DNA from: Chitinophaga sp. H8
GTDB taxonomy: Bacteria; Bacteroidota; Bacteroidia; Chitinophagales; Chitinophagaceae
Assembly: GCF_040567655.1 (NCBI RefSeq)
Contig: NZ_JBEXAC010000002.1
Span: 1,302,001-1,366,000 of the forward strand
Direction of reading: 5' to 3'
Length of the DNA stretch: 64,000 bases
Both the position numbers and the translations under genes were made by a program. Below, one piece after another: positions 7,474 through 15,893 of this stretch (position 1 is its first letter; every line of letters begins with the position of its first letter). Below the pieces are notes generated by a model. The model saw only the letters and a program-made list of their open reading frames with translations, did no database searches and was not told where the DNA came from.

Positions 7474-8846
7474 TTCCCAAGCACCTGTTGGATCAATGCG
7501 GCTTTATCATCGGTGAGATTAACCAGTATGTCTGGCTTCAGGAGATTTTCCTTTACGATACCTTTAGGTCTGATCCACCGTTTTACACCAAAAAGCAGCT
7601 CAATTTTAGTGTTGGGCAGGCGGGTATTATATAGCTCTCCAAATTTATTGGGATGCCCCAGCATCGGGGTTTCTCCTGCGATTACGGCCATATTGTTATC
7701 TTTTACGAGGGTAGCAAACATCATGGCGCTGCTGAATGTACCCTTACCTACGATAATGAATACTTTACCGTTATAATGGTAGGGTTTTTCCTGTGGATGA
7801 ATAGTGTCTGAGTCAAAGTGCAGCAGTTTGCCCTCCGGAGCGGTTTTGTACCATTCAGGCGCTTCAATGCCCCATGATTTTAAGAGGTTAATATAGGCAT
7901 CACTTCTTCTGAAGTCAAAACTATAATCACGGTAAGGCTGGGTATAGAAATAATCGATCAGCATATTGCCCACAATGGATTGTCCCCCGCTGTTTTTGCT
8001 GACATCAATAAACAGGTATGCAGGATGATCTGCTTTTACAATGCGGAAGATGCTGTCAATCTGCTGCTGAACAGTATCCAGGTATGCCTGTGGAAAGTTA
8101 AAGGAACAGGCCGTGATATAACCCGCATTTCCTATTTTTTGGTAAGTGATTTTCTCATCGCAATGCGTATCCCAGCCAGTTTGTTTACCCAGTTCGTCCT
8201 GCCATACCTTTAAAGGTACTCCCGGCAGGCTGGTTTCTTTACCGTCTCTGGTTCTAAAAACAAAATAGTGCTGAGGTGCAGGCAAGGTCCAGGTGTACAG
8301 GTAGCCAAATTGCTGCAAAGCCTTTTCGGTACGCTGCTCAGGATAACCTGAGGTAAACAGGGCACATTGTTCAATTAAGCGATCCAGTTTTATGTTGTCG
8401 ACCTTGGTAATAATATCCCCTGGTTTTAGCGAACCTCCTTCATAAAGTATTTTGTCTACCTGGTAGTATTTGCCACGGCGGACCAGGCTAACCGGCATAA
8501 AAACAGGATCATGCTGATAGCTGGTCCAAAGCAGGTGATTGGGTAGATAGGCCTGTGCATGTTCATCACATAAATAGGCAAGCAGCGGCTTTATTTCTTT
8601 TAAGAACGCAGTTGCCGTGGACGAGTCGGTAAGTCTGGACGCGATGTCTGCAAAAAGTTGGTTATATCTGGTGGGGCTGATTTCCGTATAGGGGTAGGCG
8701 TGTACATTGAACAGCTGCTGCTTTAAATATGCCAGGTCTTCCCTGAGCTGTTGGGGAGATAGCCTGGTATCCTTTTGAGCGCTTTGACAATATGCGGTGA
8801 ATACTATCAGGAGCAACGTACTCAGGGTTAATAATGTCTTTTTCAT
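7470..8846 (-). CDS. S41-family (tail-specific-like) serine peptidase, exported
   Basis: 458 residues from ATG 8846, chosen because it opens a clear signal peptide (MKKTLLTLSTLLLIVFTAYC); the frame is open for 15 more upstream codons that look non-coding. The C-terminal half has S41 features: VSKNSGGQS (like the family's D.R.N.GG strand) and VGKGTFSSAMMFATLVKD, where the second Ser of FSS is the likely nucleophile. The middle has a PDZ-like stretch (LKPGDIITKVDNIKLD). It probably cleaves peptides in the periplasm or at the surface. The last residue of the signal region is Cys, so it may be a lipoprotein. Confidence 0.8.
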   Translation of the reverse strand: MKKTLLTLSTLLLIVFTAYCQSAQKDTRLSPQQLREDLAYLKQQLFNVHAYPYTEISPTRYNQLFADIASRLTDSSTATAFLKEIKPLLAYLCDEHAQAYLPNHLLWTSYQHDPVFMPVSLVRRGKYYQVDKILYEGGSLKPGDIITKVDNIKLDRLIEQCALFTSGYPEQRTEKALQQFGYLYTWTLPAPQHYFVFRTRDGKETSLPGVPLKVWQDELGKQTGWDTHCDEKITYQKIGNAGYITACSFNFPQAYLDTVQQQIDSIFRIVKADHPAYLFIDVSKNSGGQSIVGNMLIDYFYTQPYRDYSFDFRRSDAYINLLKSWGIEAPEWYKTAPEGKLLHFDSDTIHPQEKPYHYNGKVFIIVGKGTFSSAMMFATLVKDNNMAVIAGETPMLGHPNKFGELYNTRLPNTKIELLFGVKRWIRPKGIVKENLLKPDILVNLTDDKAALIQQVLGK

Positions 8847-9529
8847 ATAACGTGGATAGCGTTTGTATGAATTTATCATTTTCCTGCACATACAGCTGTA
8901 ATATTTTCTACTTGATTAACAGGCGCCTGTCTATTAAAATCCGGAAACCATATCAAGAGAATACCAGCGATGGGCAGGATTGCCTTTAATCCCCGCCATA
9001 CCTGCCATTTACAGCGATTGTTACCTGGATAGGCCGGACCTGTCATCTTTAAAACCATGGGAGGTGTCCCTCACCAAATTTTAAGGTTTTTAAGACAAAA
9101 CATCGGAAATGAACCGGGTGAGAATAGAATATATTACATAGAATTATTTATAATATAAGTTAGAAGGGACGATGAAACCAGAATAATAGTATTTATTATT
9201 TATAATTTTAATCAGTTGACATATAATAAATTATGAACTTATTTATCATTTAACAGTAACAAATGCTCTGTATTGCTTTGAAAAATCGTCATTCCTTCCT
9301 TTTAAATCTTTTATTTAGTTGATTATCAATTATGTGTGGGGCGTTGCCCGTTGTCTAACTACCTGTTATCACCTCAAAAAACAATATTTAAATTATTATT
9401 TAAATTAATATAATTGACATTATCACAATATGAATCTATAATATTTGACCATTTCTATTTTTATAGCCTTCTATTTGATGTTTTATATCTCCTATCTACT
9501 TTTATTTGAGAAATTTAAAATCAAGCGCT
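8847..9529. other. AT-rich divergent regulatory gap before amtB
   Basis: About 680 bp between the divergent S41 peptidase and amtB genes. It is strongly AT-rich from about 9110 to 9500. A 60-codon leftward frame (8876-9058) is present but unconvincing. I found no sigma-54 site or recognisable nitrogen-control operator. Confidence 0.4.
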
Positions 9530-10915
9530 ATGAAAAAAAATACGTTTCAGGACTACTTGCCTTTCATTTTTCTGGCTTTAGTTGCAATAATTGGAATTTT
9601 TATTCCCGTACTACCAAGTTTTGCTGATAATGGCAGTTATAACAGCTCCGATATCGCCTGGATCCTGGTAGCCTCTTCATTGGTGTTTTTAATGACACCG
9701 GGTTTATCTTTTTTCTATGGCGGTATGGTAAACCGGAAGAATGTGATCTCCACCATGATGCAAAGTTTTATAGCCACCGGGCTGATCAGTGTGGTATGGC
9801 TGGTGGTAGGATTCAGTCTGGCATTTGGTAAATCGCAGGGTGGCATCATTGGGGATCCTACCACGTTCTTCTTTTTCCGGAATGTAAGTTCCGGTGCCCC
9901 CTGGCCTGGTGCACCCACCATTCCGTTGTTGTTGTTTGCACTGTTCCAGATGAAATTTGCCATTATCACACCAGCCCTGGTAGTGGGTGCGGTAGCGGAA
10001 AGAATACGTTTTACTTCTTATGTACTGTTTATGGTATTGTTCAGTTTGCTGGTATATGCACCGATAGCACACTGGACCTGGCATCCGGATGGTATCCTGT
10101 TTAAACTGGGCGTACTGGATTTTGCAGGAGGTACGGTAGTGCATATTTCCGCAGGTTGTGCAGCACTGGCTGGTGCGCTGATTCTGAAACGCCGGAAAGA
10201 TCATGTAGAGAAGAAAGAATTACAACCCGCCAATATTCCTTTTGTGCTGCTGGGTACTGGCTTGCTCTGGTTTGGCTGGTTTGGTTTTAACGCCGGTTCT
10301 GCACTGGCTGCTAATTCACTGGCGGTATCCGCTTTTGCTACTACTAATACGGCTACTGCGGCAGCGGGTTTATCATGGGTGTTTTTTGATGTGATCCGTG
10401 GCAGAAAACCATCTGCATTAGGATTTTGTATAGGCGCTGTAGTTGGATTGGTAGCGATTACGCCCGCTGCAGGTTTTGTAGGTATCCCGCAAAGCGTGTT
10501 CATCGGATTCCTCGCAGCCATAGCGTCCAATATGGTGGTGCACTGGAAATCAAAAACCAGTATTGACGATACACTGGATGTATTCCCTTGTCATGGTGTA
10601 GGTGGTATGGTAGGCATGTTGCTGACCGGTGTATTTGCTACCAAGCTGGTAAATGGTGGAGGCAACGATGGCTGGTTCTATGGCAATTTTGAATTATTCC
10701 GTAACCAGGTACTGGGCCTGCTGCTGGTAGTTACTTACAGCTTTGCAGTATCCTATGGTATTTTCAAGCTGATCAACCTGATCCATCCTATCCGGGTAAG
10801 TGAAGATGAAGAAGCATTAGGACTGGATGTAACACAGCATAATGAAAACTATCATCCTGCTATGATGACCGTTAGTGATAACGGTTCCCTGAAAGAAGAA
10901 GCATTGATCCACTAA
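9530..10915 (+). CDS. amtB: Ammonium transporter
   Basis: 462 residues from ATG 9530 (a TTG at 9506 would add eight residues but is less likely). An Amt/Mep/Rh family inner-membrane channel for ammonium with about eleven membrane segments. The family's features are present: FLMTPGLSFFYGGMV near the N-terminus, LDFAGGTVVHISAG with the conserved Asp and first pore His, and FPCHGVGGMVGM with the second pore His. A glnK/P-II gene is not adjacent. The downstream porin gene is probably co-expressed. Confidence 0.95.
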   Translation: MKKNTFQDYLPFIFLALVAIIGIFIPVLPSFADNGSYNSSDIAWILVASSLVFLMTPGLSFFYGGMVNRKNVISTMMQSFIATGLISVVWLVVGFSLAFGKSQGGIIGDPTTFFFFRNVSSGAPWPGAPTIPLLLFALFQMKFAIITPALVVGAVAERIRFTSYVLFMVLFSLLVYAPIAHWTWHPDGILFKLGVLDFAGGTVVHISAGCAALAGALILKRRKDHVEKKELQPANIPFVLLGTGLLWFGWFGFNAGSALAANSLAVSAFATTNTATAAAGLSWVFFDVIRGRKPSALGFCIGAVVGLVAITPAAGFVGIPQSVFIGFLAAIASNMVVHWKSKTSIDDTLDVFPCHGVGGMVGMLLTGVFATKLVNGGGNDGWFYGNFELFRNQVLGLLLVVTYSFAVSYGIFKLINLIHPIRVSEDEEALGLDVTQHNENYHPAMMTVSDNGSLKEEALIH

Positions 10916-11065
10916 TATCATTTCAAAGGTGAGAAGTGAGGTAACGCTTGTATTTCACTTTTCACCTTTCCTTCCCGCTCTTTGTCATACACCCATACTC
11001 CAAAACAATCGGCAACGGCAGCTTACGATCTTTTCTTACCATTTTATCAACCAAACCCATCGCTC

Positions 11066-12148
11066 ATGAAAAAAATTGTAATAGCCCTGTTTGCCGTTTG
11101 TCAATGTCTGTATGTATGCGCTCAAACAGCAGATACTACACAAGCGCCGGCATTTAAGTTGTCCGGGTCGGCGGATGTATACTATAAGTATAATCTGAAC
11201 AGAAACAATACTGATAATAAAACCAGTTTTACCAATTCACATAATTCATTTGAATTGGGCATGGTTTCCTTAAAGGTGGAACATGCCTTTAAAAAAGGAA
11301 GTATTGTAGCAGACCTTGGTTTTGGCAGAAGAGCTGCTGAATTTTCCTACAATGATAATCCCACGGAAACACATAGCATGGCTATGGCGATCAAACAGCT
11401 GTATGTAGGTTATCAGCTTACAGACAAGATCAAGGTAAGCCTGGGGAGTTTTGGTACGCATGTAGGTTATGAACTGGTGGATGCTTATCTGAACCGCAAT
11501 TATAGTATGAGTTATATGTTCAGCTATGGTCCTTTTTTCAGTACCGGTGTAAAGGCCGACTTTACGTTAAGTTCTTCCCTTACTGCTATGGTGGGCGTGT
11601 TTAATCCTACTGATCTTAAATCGGTGACCTTAAACAATCATAAATACATAGGAGCACAACTGGGGTTTGCACCTGCTGAAGCACCTGTGAAATTATATCT
11701 GAATTACCTGGAAGGGAAAGACACTTTTAACATCCAGAATCATCAGGTGGATGCCGTAGCTACTTATCAGGTAAACAAGGTGCTGGGGTTGGGATACAAC
11801 GGTACTTACAGTACCTATAAGGATACACAGATCAAGGATGGCGCAGATAATACGGCCAACTGGTGGGGATCAGCATTGTACATCAACTGTGATTTTACGG
11901 ATGCTTTCGGGTTGACGTTGCGTGGAGAGTATTTCAGTGATAAAAAGGGGTTGAAGGTATTTGGCGGTATGCCGAATGGAGGAAGTGTAGTAGCAGGAAC
12001 TTTATCGTTCAATTACAGGGTGGGTAATCTGACAATTGTACCGGAGTTCCGTTTAGATAAAGCTTCTGAGAACATATTTAATAAGTCGTCCGGAGAGGCA
12101 GGTAATATTTCTGCCAATGTATTGGTAGCAGCGCTTTACCATTTTTAA
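11066..12148 (+). CDS. Outer-membrane porin-like beta-barrel protein
   Basis: 360 residues from ATG 11066, which opens a signal peptide (MKKIVIALFAVCQCLYVCAQ); the frame is open further upstream but lacks a signal there. The mature protein shows alternating aromatic/polar strands and ends in a terminal aromatic (ALYHF), as expected for an outer-membrane barrel. Such porins commonly accompany amtB in Bacteroidota, which suggests a route for ammonium or small nitrogen compounds across the outer membrane. This job is inferred from position only. Confidence 0.75.
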   Translation: MKKIVIALFAVCQCLYVCAQTADTTQAPAFKLSGSADVYYKYNLNRNNTDNKTSFTNSHNSFELGMVSLKVEHAFKKGSIVADLGFGRRAAEFSYNDNPTETHSMAMAIKQLYVGYQLTDKIKVSLGSFGTHVGYELVDAYLNRNYSMSYMFSYGPFFSTGVKADFTLSSSLTAMVGVFNPTDLKSVTLNNHKYIGAQLGFAPAEAPVKLYLNYLEGKDTFNIQNHQVDAVATYQVNKVLGLGYNGTYSTYKDTQIKDGADNTANWWGSALYINCDFTDAFGLTLRGEYFSDKKGLKVFGGMPNGGSVVAGTLSFNYRVGNLTIVPEFRLDKASENIFNKSSGEAGNISANVLVAALYHF

Positions 12149-12221
12149 TGCGGATGCTTTATCAAAAAGAATTAATTAAAAATTTGGCCCATATAACAAA
12201 AGGTTTACAACAATCCTGCAT

Positions 12222-12259
12222 GAGGCCGTCTCTTCCCCGGGGCGGTCTCTTTTTGTTTT
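12222..12259 (+). terminator. Intrinsic terminator of the amtB-porin unit
   Basis: Arms 12222-12228 (GAGGCCG) and 12243-12249 (CGGTCTC), with an inner GC-rich CCCCGGGG, followed by TTTTTGTTTT. Confidence 0.75.
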
Positions 12260-12317
12260 CTGCAAATGAGTACCGGATTATTGAAACTATCTTTTTAATT
12301 TGTATAAAAATAATACC

Positions 12318-12977
12318 ATGTTCCAGGCGAGTACACTTAAATTTTTGAAGAACCTGAAAAGCAATAATAACAAACCCTGGTTTGATGATCATAAAACGGA
12401 ATATCAGCAGGCAAAAGCTGATTTTGAAAGCATCGTGCAGCAGATCATAGACGGGTTAAACAAACAGGATAAAACAACAGTAGGGTTACAGGTAAAGGAT
12501 TGTGTGTTTCGTATATATAAAGACGTGAGGTTCTCAAAAGATAAGACACCTTATAAATCAAACATGGGAGCTTCCTTTGCTGCCGGTGGTAAAAAGTCTA
12601 TACTGGCAGGATATTACTTTCACCTGGAGCCGGGAGGGCACAGTTTTGCAGGCGGCGGTTTATGGATGCCGCCAGCACCGGAGTTAAAAAAGGTACGCCA
12701 GGAAATAGACTATAATTTTGAAGAGTTTGAGCGGATCATTTCTAATAAAGAATTTATAAAGTACTATGGTAAAGTAGAAGGAGATGCGCTCAAGACAGTA
12801 CCTCAGGGGTACCATGCTGATAACCCTGCCATTGCTTATTTAAGATTAAAGAGTTTAGTAGTAACCCATGCTATTACAGACGAAGCCTGTACACAGCCTG
12901 CACTGGTAAGGGAAATATTGAAAAGCTTTGCGATCATGCAGCCTTTTCTGAACTTCCTGAACCGGGGTCTTGACTAA
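12318..12977 (+). CDS. DUF2461 domain protein
   Basis: 219 residues from ATG 12318. It resembles the DUF2461/TIGR02453 family: an N-terminal LKFLKNLKSNNNKPWFDDHK, a central RIYKDVRFSKDKTPYKSNMGA, and GYYFHLEPGGHSFAGGGLWMP. Biochemical function of the family is not established. No signal peptide or membrane segment, so cytoplasmic. It seems to be a single-gene unit, ended by the long hairpin at 13047. Confidence 0.85.
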   Translation: MFQASTLKFLKNLKSNNNKPWFDDHKTEYQQAKADFESIVQQIIDGLNKQDKTTVGLQVKDCVFRIYKDVRFSKDKTPYKSNMGASFAAGGKKSILAGYYFHLEPGGHSFAGGGLWMPPAPELKKVRQEIDYNFEEFERIISNKEFIKYYGKVEGDALKTVPQGYHADNPAIAYLRLKSLVVTHAITDEACTQPALVREILKSFAIMQPFLNFLNRGLD

Positions 12978-13046
12978 TGATAAATAGTAGTCCTGTGCCA
13001 TCCGTTTTAAAGCAGGATGGTATTGGGGGAAAAAAAAGAACAGTTT

Positions 13047-13108
13047 AATTGTCAGCTGGTTTATAGTATAGTGTTACTATCTTTCTATATAACCACCTGA
13101 CAATTTTT
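13047..13108 (+). terminator. Long hairpin after the DUF2461 gene
   Basis: Arms 13047-13066 and 13085-13105 pair over about 20 positions with a few mismatches (AATTGTCAG with CTGACAATT outermost); the loop contains a smaller ATAGT/ACTAT stem. A short T run follows. It probably terminates the rightward gene. Confidence 0.65.
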
Positions 13109-13155
13109 AACCATTCCTGTTACGGCCTTTTGCCGGATCGTTTGTACTTGAAAAA

Positions 13156-13407
13156 TCAGTTCTTGTGAATTAAAAACTCAAATGGACGTGCTTTACGGTT
13201 TTTTAATAAGTTTTCCTTGTCCATACGGGCATGAGCAAAACGTTGATTGTACACATTAGCCACTTCGATGATCGGCATGATGCCATCCAGTGTATCCTGC
13301 TGGTCTACAATGTTCATGATACGTGATACCTGTGACGAAAAATTAGTGCTCCACTCTTCGGTGAACTTATGCATTAACAAAAGCTCACGATTGGTGTTGG
13401 TTTTCAT
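13156..13407 (-). CDS. Small hypothetical protein (83 residues)
   Basis: A charged, soluble 83-residue frame starting MKTNTNRELLLMHKF and ending FEFLIHKN. I do not recognise the family. In favour of it being real: balanced composition, a plausible amphipathic helix (WSTNFSSQVSRIMNIVDQ), no competing gene on the other strand, and an ordinary ATGAAAAC start. The sequence around its start codon (13398-13412) is perfectly complementary over 15 nt to the leader of the repeated small-RNA candidate at 55555, discussed in the findings. Confidence 0.55.
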   Translation of the reverse strand: MKTNTNRELLLMHKFTEEWSTNFSSQVSRIMNIVDQQDTLDGIMPIIEVANVYNQRFAHARMDKENLLKNRKARPFEFLIHKN

Positions 13408-13718
13408 AGGATTAAGGGTGTTTACTGATTAGATAATAACGATTGTCTCCAGCATTTCAAAAATTTCAGATACCGCCTTTTACAGGAAGTAGTTGGCATA
13501 GGATTGTATTACCAAAATTGGATTATATATGTCACAAATCAATACTACTTCCGTGTAATTTTTAAGTGTAAGCAGTGATGATTTTATGAACTGAAATTAA
13601 AAAAGCAAGCACTAATGTGCTTGCTTTTAGATAATTATGATATTATTCGTATATGCTTCCCTTCTTTCAGTAACATAAGGGGGATACCATATTAATTACA
13701 TAGCACGAAATGTGATAG
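13408..13718. other. Gap between the small gene and asd
   Basis: AT-rich 310-bp gap. It contains the asd terminator at 13601 and presumably the promoter of the leftward 83-residue gene. No further gene is visible. Confidence 0.4.
13601..13630 (-). terminator. Intrinsic terminator downstream of asd
   Basis: Perfect 12-bp stem (13601-13612 with 13617-13628, AAAAGCAAGCAC) and a 4-nt loop TAAT, with T run in the leftward direction formed by the A tract at its base. Confidence 0.85.
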
Positions 13719-14708
13719 TTAGATCCATTTTTGCTGGTGCAGGTATTCCGCGATCTGTACGGCATTAGTAGCAGCCCCTTTACGCAGGTTATCTGCTACA
13801 ATCCACATATTCAATGTTTTAGGCTGGGTTTCATCCCGGCGTATACGGCCTACCAGTACTTCATCCTTGTCATGCGCATCTTTAGGCATGGGGTACTGCA
13901 GGTTAGCCGGATCATCCACTACCACTATTCCGGGAGTAGCTGCCAGTAGTTTACGTACATTAGCTACTTCGTATTCATTATCAAACTCCAGGTTTACGGA
14001 TTCGCTATGTCCGCCCATTACAGGGATACGTACAGTAGTAGCAGTTACCTGTATGGAATTATCGCCCATGATCTTCTTGGTTTCGTTAACCATCTTCATT
14101 TCCTCTTTGGTGTATCCGTTTTCCAGGAATACATCGATCTGGGGGATGACGTTCAGGTCTATCTGGTAAGGGTAAGCCATTTCACCGGTTTCTCCTTTTC
14201 TTTCATTCATGAGCTGGGTAACCGCCTTTACGCCGGTACCTGTTACAGACTGGTAAGTAGATACCACTACCCTTTTAATTTTATATTGGTCGTGCAGCGG
14301 GGACATTACCAGTACCATCTGGATGGTAGAGCAATTAGGGTTAGCGATGATCTTATCTTCCGGTGTTAATGTTTTGCCATTTACTTCCGGCACCACCAGT
14401 TTTTTGGTGGGGTCCATACGCCAGGCAGAAGAGTTATCGATAACGGTAATACCCGCAGCCGCAAATTTAGGGGCCCATTCCAGGGAGGTGCTGCCACCTG
14501 CAGAGAACAGGGCTACATTAGGCTTCATGGCGATAGCCGTATCTGCATTCACCACCTTATAAGTCTTGCCCTTAAATGCTACTTCCTTACCTACAGACTT
14601 TTCGGAGGCAACAGGAATCAATTCTGTTACGGGAAAATTCCTTTCCGCTAACACTTGTAACATTTTTGTGCCTACCAGTCCGGTGGCTCCAACTACGGCG
14701 ACTTTCAT
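13719..14708 (-). CDS. asd: Aspartate-semialdehyde dehydrogenase
   Basis: 329 residues. It reduces beta-aspartyl phosphate to aspartate semialdehyde with NADPH, the branch point to lysine/diaminopimelate, threonine and methionine. The N-terminal nucleotide-binding loop is VGATGLVGTKMLQVL (residues 4-18), the active-site Cys sits in NPNCSTIQMVL (about 120-130), and the catalytic His in GGHSESVNLEF. Length is typical. It is transcribed alone from a leftward TATTTTTG promoter candidate. Confidence 0.95.
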   Translation of the reverse strand: MKVAVVGATGLVGTKMLQVLAERNFPVTELIPVASEKSVGKEVAFKGKTYKVVNADTAIAMKPNVALFSAGGSTSLEWAPKFAAAGITVIDNSSAWRMDPTKKLVVPEVNGKTLTPEDKIIANPNCSTIQMVLVMSPLHDQYKIKRVVVSTYQSVTGTGVKAVTQLMNERKGETGEMAYPYQIDLNVIPQIDVFLENGYTKEEMKMVNETKKIMGDNSIQVTATTVRIPVMGGHSESVNLEFDNEYEVANVRKLLAATPGIVVVDDPANLQYPMPKDAHDKDEVLVGRIRRDETQPKTLNMWIVADNLRKGAATNAVQIAEYLHQQKWI

Positions 14709-14743
14709 TTTTAAGACGGTTTTATTTTATTTTTTAAGAAACC

Positions 14744-14751
14744 CAAAAATA
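14744..14751 (-). promoter_or_regulatory. Candidate -7 element for asd
   Basis: TATTTTTG on the minus strand, 36 nt upstream of the asd start, matches TAnnTTTG. No clear -33 TTG was found. Confidence 0.45.
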
Positions 14752-14964
14752 ATATATCCACATCGGTTTTCATAACCTATTCAGTAATCATCTTTTAACT
14801 GGTGGGCTTACATATGATGGTTTTTTACAATTAAGATGTAAGGGAAACCGGATAAGGGGAGTATAAGCAGGAACAGTAATATTTAGCCGCCAGAAAGGCA
14901 GGCTATTGGCGGGAGGTATTAAAGCCTGTCAATTTGTGAGGCAATCTGTTATTGTTCGGGCATA

Positions 14965-14980
14965 TGGCACGAAAGTTGAG
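14965..14980 (+). promoter_or_regulatory. Sigma-54-like site (weak)
   Basis: TGGCACGAAAGTTGAG resembles the -24/-12 sigma-54 consensus, with the GG intact but GA instead of GC at -12. It lies about 100 nt upstream of the DUF5606 gene, inside a 370-bp gap that otherwise holds only a short TTCATCC/GGATGAA hairpin (14990-15018). Confidence 0.25.
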
Positions 14981-15050
14981 CTAGGCAGCCTTCATCCTTG
15001 TATGGAAGCGGGGATGAAAATTTGTCAGCAGGCAATCTATTATAATTATT

Positions 15051-15058
15051 TATATTTG
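15051..15058 (+). promoter_or_regulatory. Candidate -7 element for the DUF5606 gene
   Basis: TATATTTG matches TAnnTTTG, 21 nt upstream of ATG 15079, implying a very short leader. Confidence 0.45.
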
Positions 15059-15078
15059 CGCTTCCTAAAAATTTGAAC

Positions 15079-15738
15079 ATGCAGTACAGAGAAATTGTTG
15101 CAGTAACCGGTTTGGGCGGTTTGTTTCAACTAATAGCCAGTAAACAAGATGGCGCTATCGTAAGATCCCTGGAAGATAAGAGCACAAGGTTTGTTTCTTC
15201 CCGTGTCCATAACTTTACTCCGCTGGAAAGTATTGAAGTATTTACCACCGGTGATAATGTAAACCTGGCTGAGGTATTCAAGGCCATGCAGGAAAAAGAA
15301 GCTTCTTTCCCTTTAGTAGATACTAAAGCGGACAACAATACCATTAAAGCATACTTCAAGAACGTATACCCTGAGTTTGATGAAGAAAGGGTGTATGTAA
15401 GTGATATGAAGAAGATGGTAAAATGGTTTGTGGTATTAAAAGCTAACGAACTGTTGAAGTTTGAAGAAATCCTGGCTGGTGAAGAGGAAGCAGCAGAAGT
15501 AGCGGAAGAAGCGCCTAAAGCAAAGCAGGCAGCAGCAACGGAAGCTACAGAAGAAGAAAAGCCTAAAAAACCACGCGCTACCAAAAAGGCAGCGAAGGAA
15601 GAGGGTGAAGAAGGTGCAGAGGCAGCAGAGAAAGCGCCTAAGAAAGCAAAAGCTAAGAAAGAAGATGCACCGGCAGCGGAAGGTGAAGCACCTAAGAAAG
15701 CTGCAAAACCCCGTAAGAAAAAAACGGAAGAAGAATAA
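15079..15738 (+). CDS. DUF5606 protein with histone-H1-like Lys/Ala tail
   Basis: 219 residues from ATG 15079. The first about 135 residues match the Bacteroidota family DUF5606 (MQYREIVAVTGLGGLFQLIA; SRVHNFTPLESIEVFTTGDN; MVKWFVVLKANELLKF). The remaining about 85 residues are low complexity, rich in Ala, Glu, Lys and Pro with repeated PKKA/KKA motifs, like the C-terminal tails of bacterial H1-like proteins. Nucleic-acid binding by the tail is possible; no function is established for the family. Tail length is likely to vary between strains. Confidence 0.85.
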   Translation: MQYREIVAVTGLGGLFQLIASKQDGAIVRSLEDKSTRFVSSRVHNFTPLESIEVFTTGDNVNLAEVFKAMQEKEASFPLVDTKADNNTIKAYFKNVYPEFDEERVYVSDMKKMVKWFVVLKANELLKFEEILAGEEEAAEVAEEAPKAKQAAATEATEEEKPKKPRATKKAAKEEGEEGAEAAEKAPKKAKAKKEDAPAAEGEAPKKAAKPRKKKTEEE

Positions 15739-15747
15739 TCATATTGT

Positions 15748-15785
15748 AACTGTGCCACTGCTTCCCGCGGTGGCACAGTTATTTT
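15748..15785 (+). terminator. Intrinsic terminator after the DUF5606 gene
   Basis: Perfect 11-bp stem, arms 15748-15758 (AACTGTGCCAC) and 15770-15780, followed by a T-rich stretch. Confidence 0.85.
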
Positions 15786-15893
15786 AAGCAGATGCCTTTT
15801 TTCAGCATCTTAGTCTTACATTCGGATTTCGTAAATCGATCTCCGAATTTTTTATTTTAACAGGTGTTGGTAATCACCATATAATTTTTCCTT

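Noticed and set aside
8876..9058. 60-codon leftward frame with one hydrophobic segment
   Set aside because: Sits in the leader of the S41 peptidase gene, no recognised family and no promoter; could be real but not supported.
14965..14980. A firm sigma-54 promoter call
   Set aside because: The -12 GC is replaced by GA, and a normal TAnnTTTG element lies closer to the start; kept only as a weak candidate.
15126..15776. 216-codon Ala/Ser-rich frame opposite the DUF5606 gene
   Set aside because: Produced by the repetitive Lys/Ala/Glu codons of the tail read backwards.
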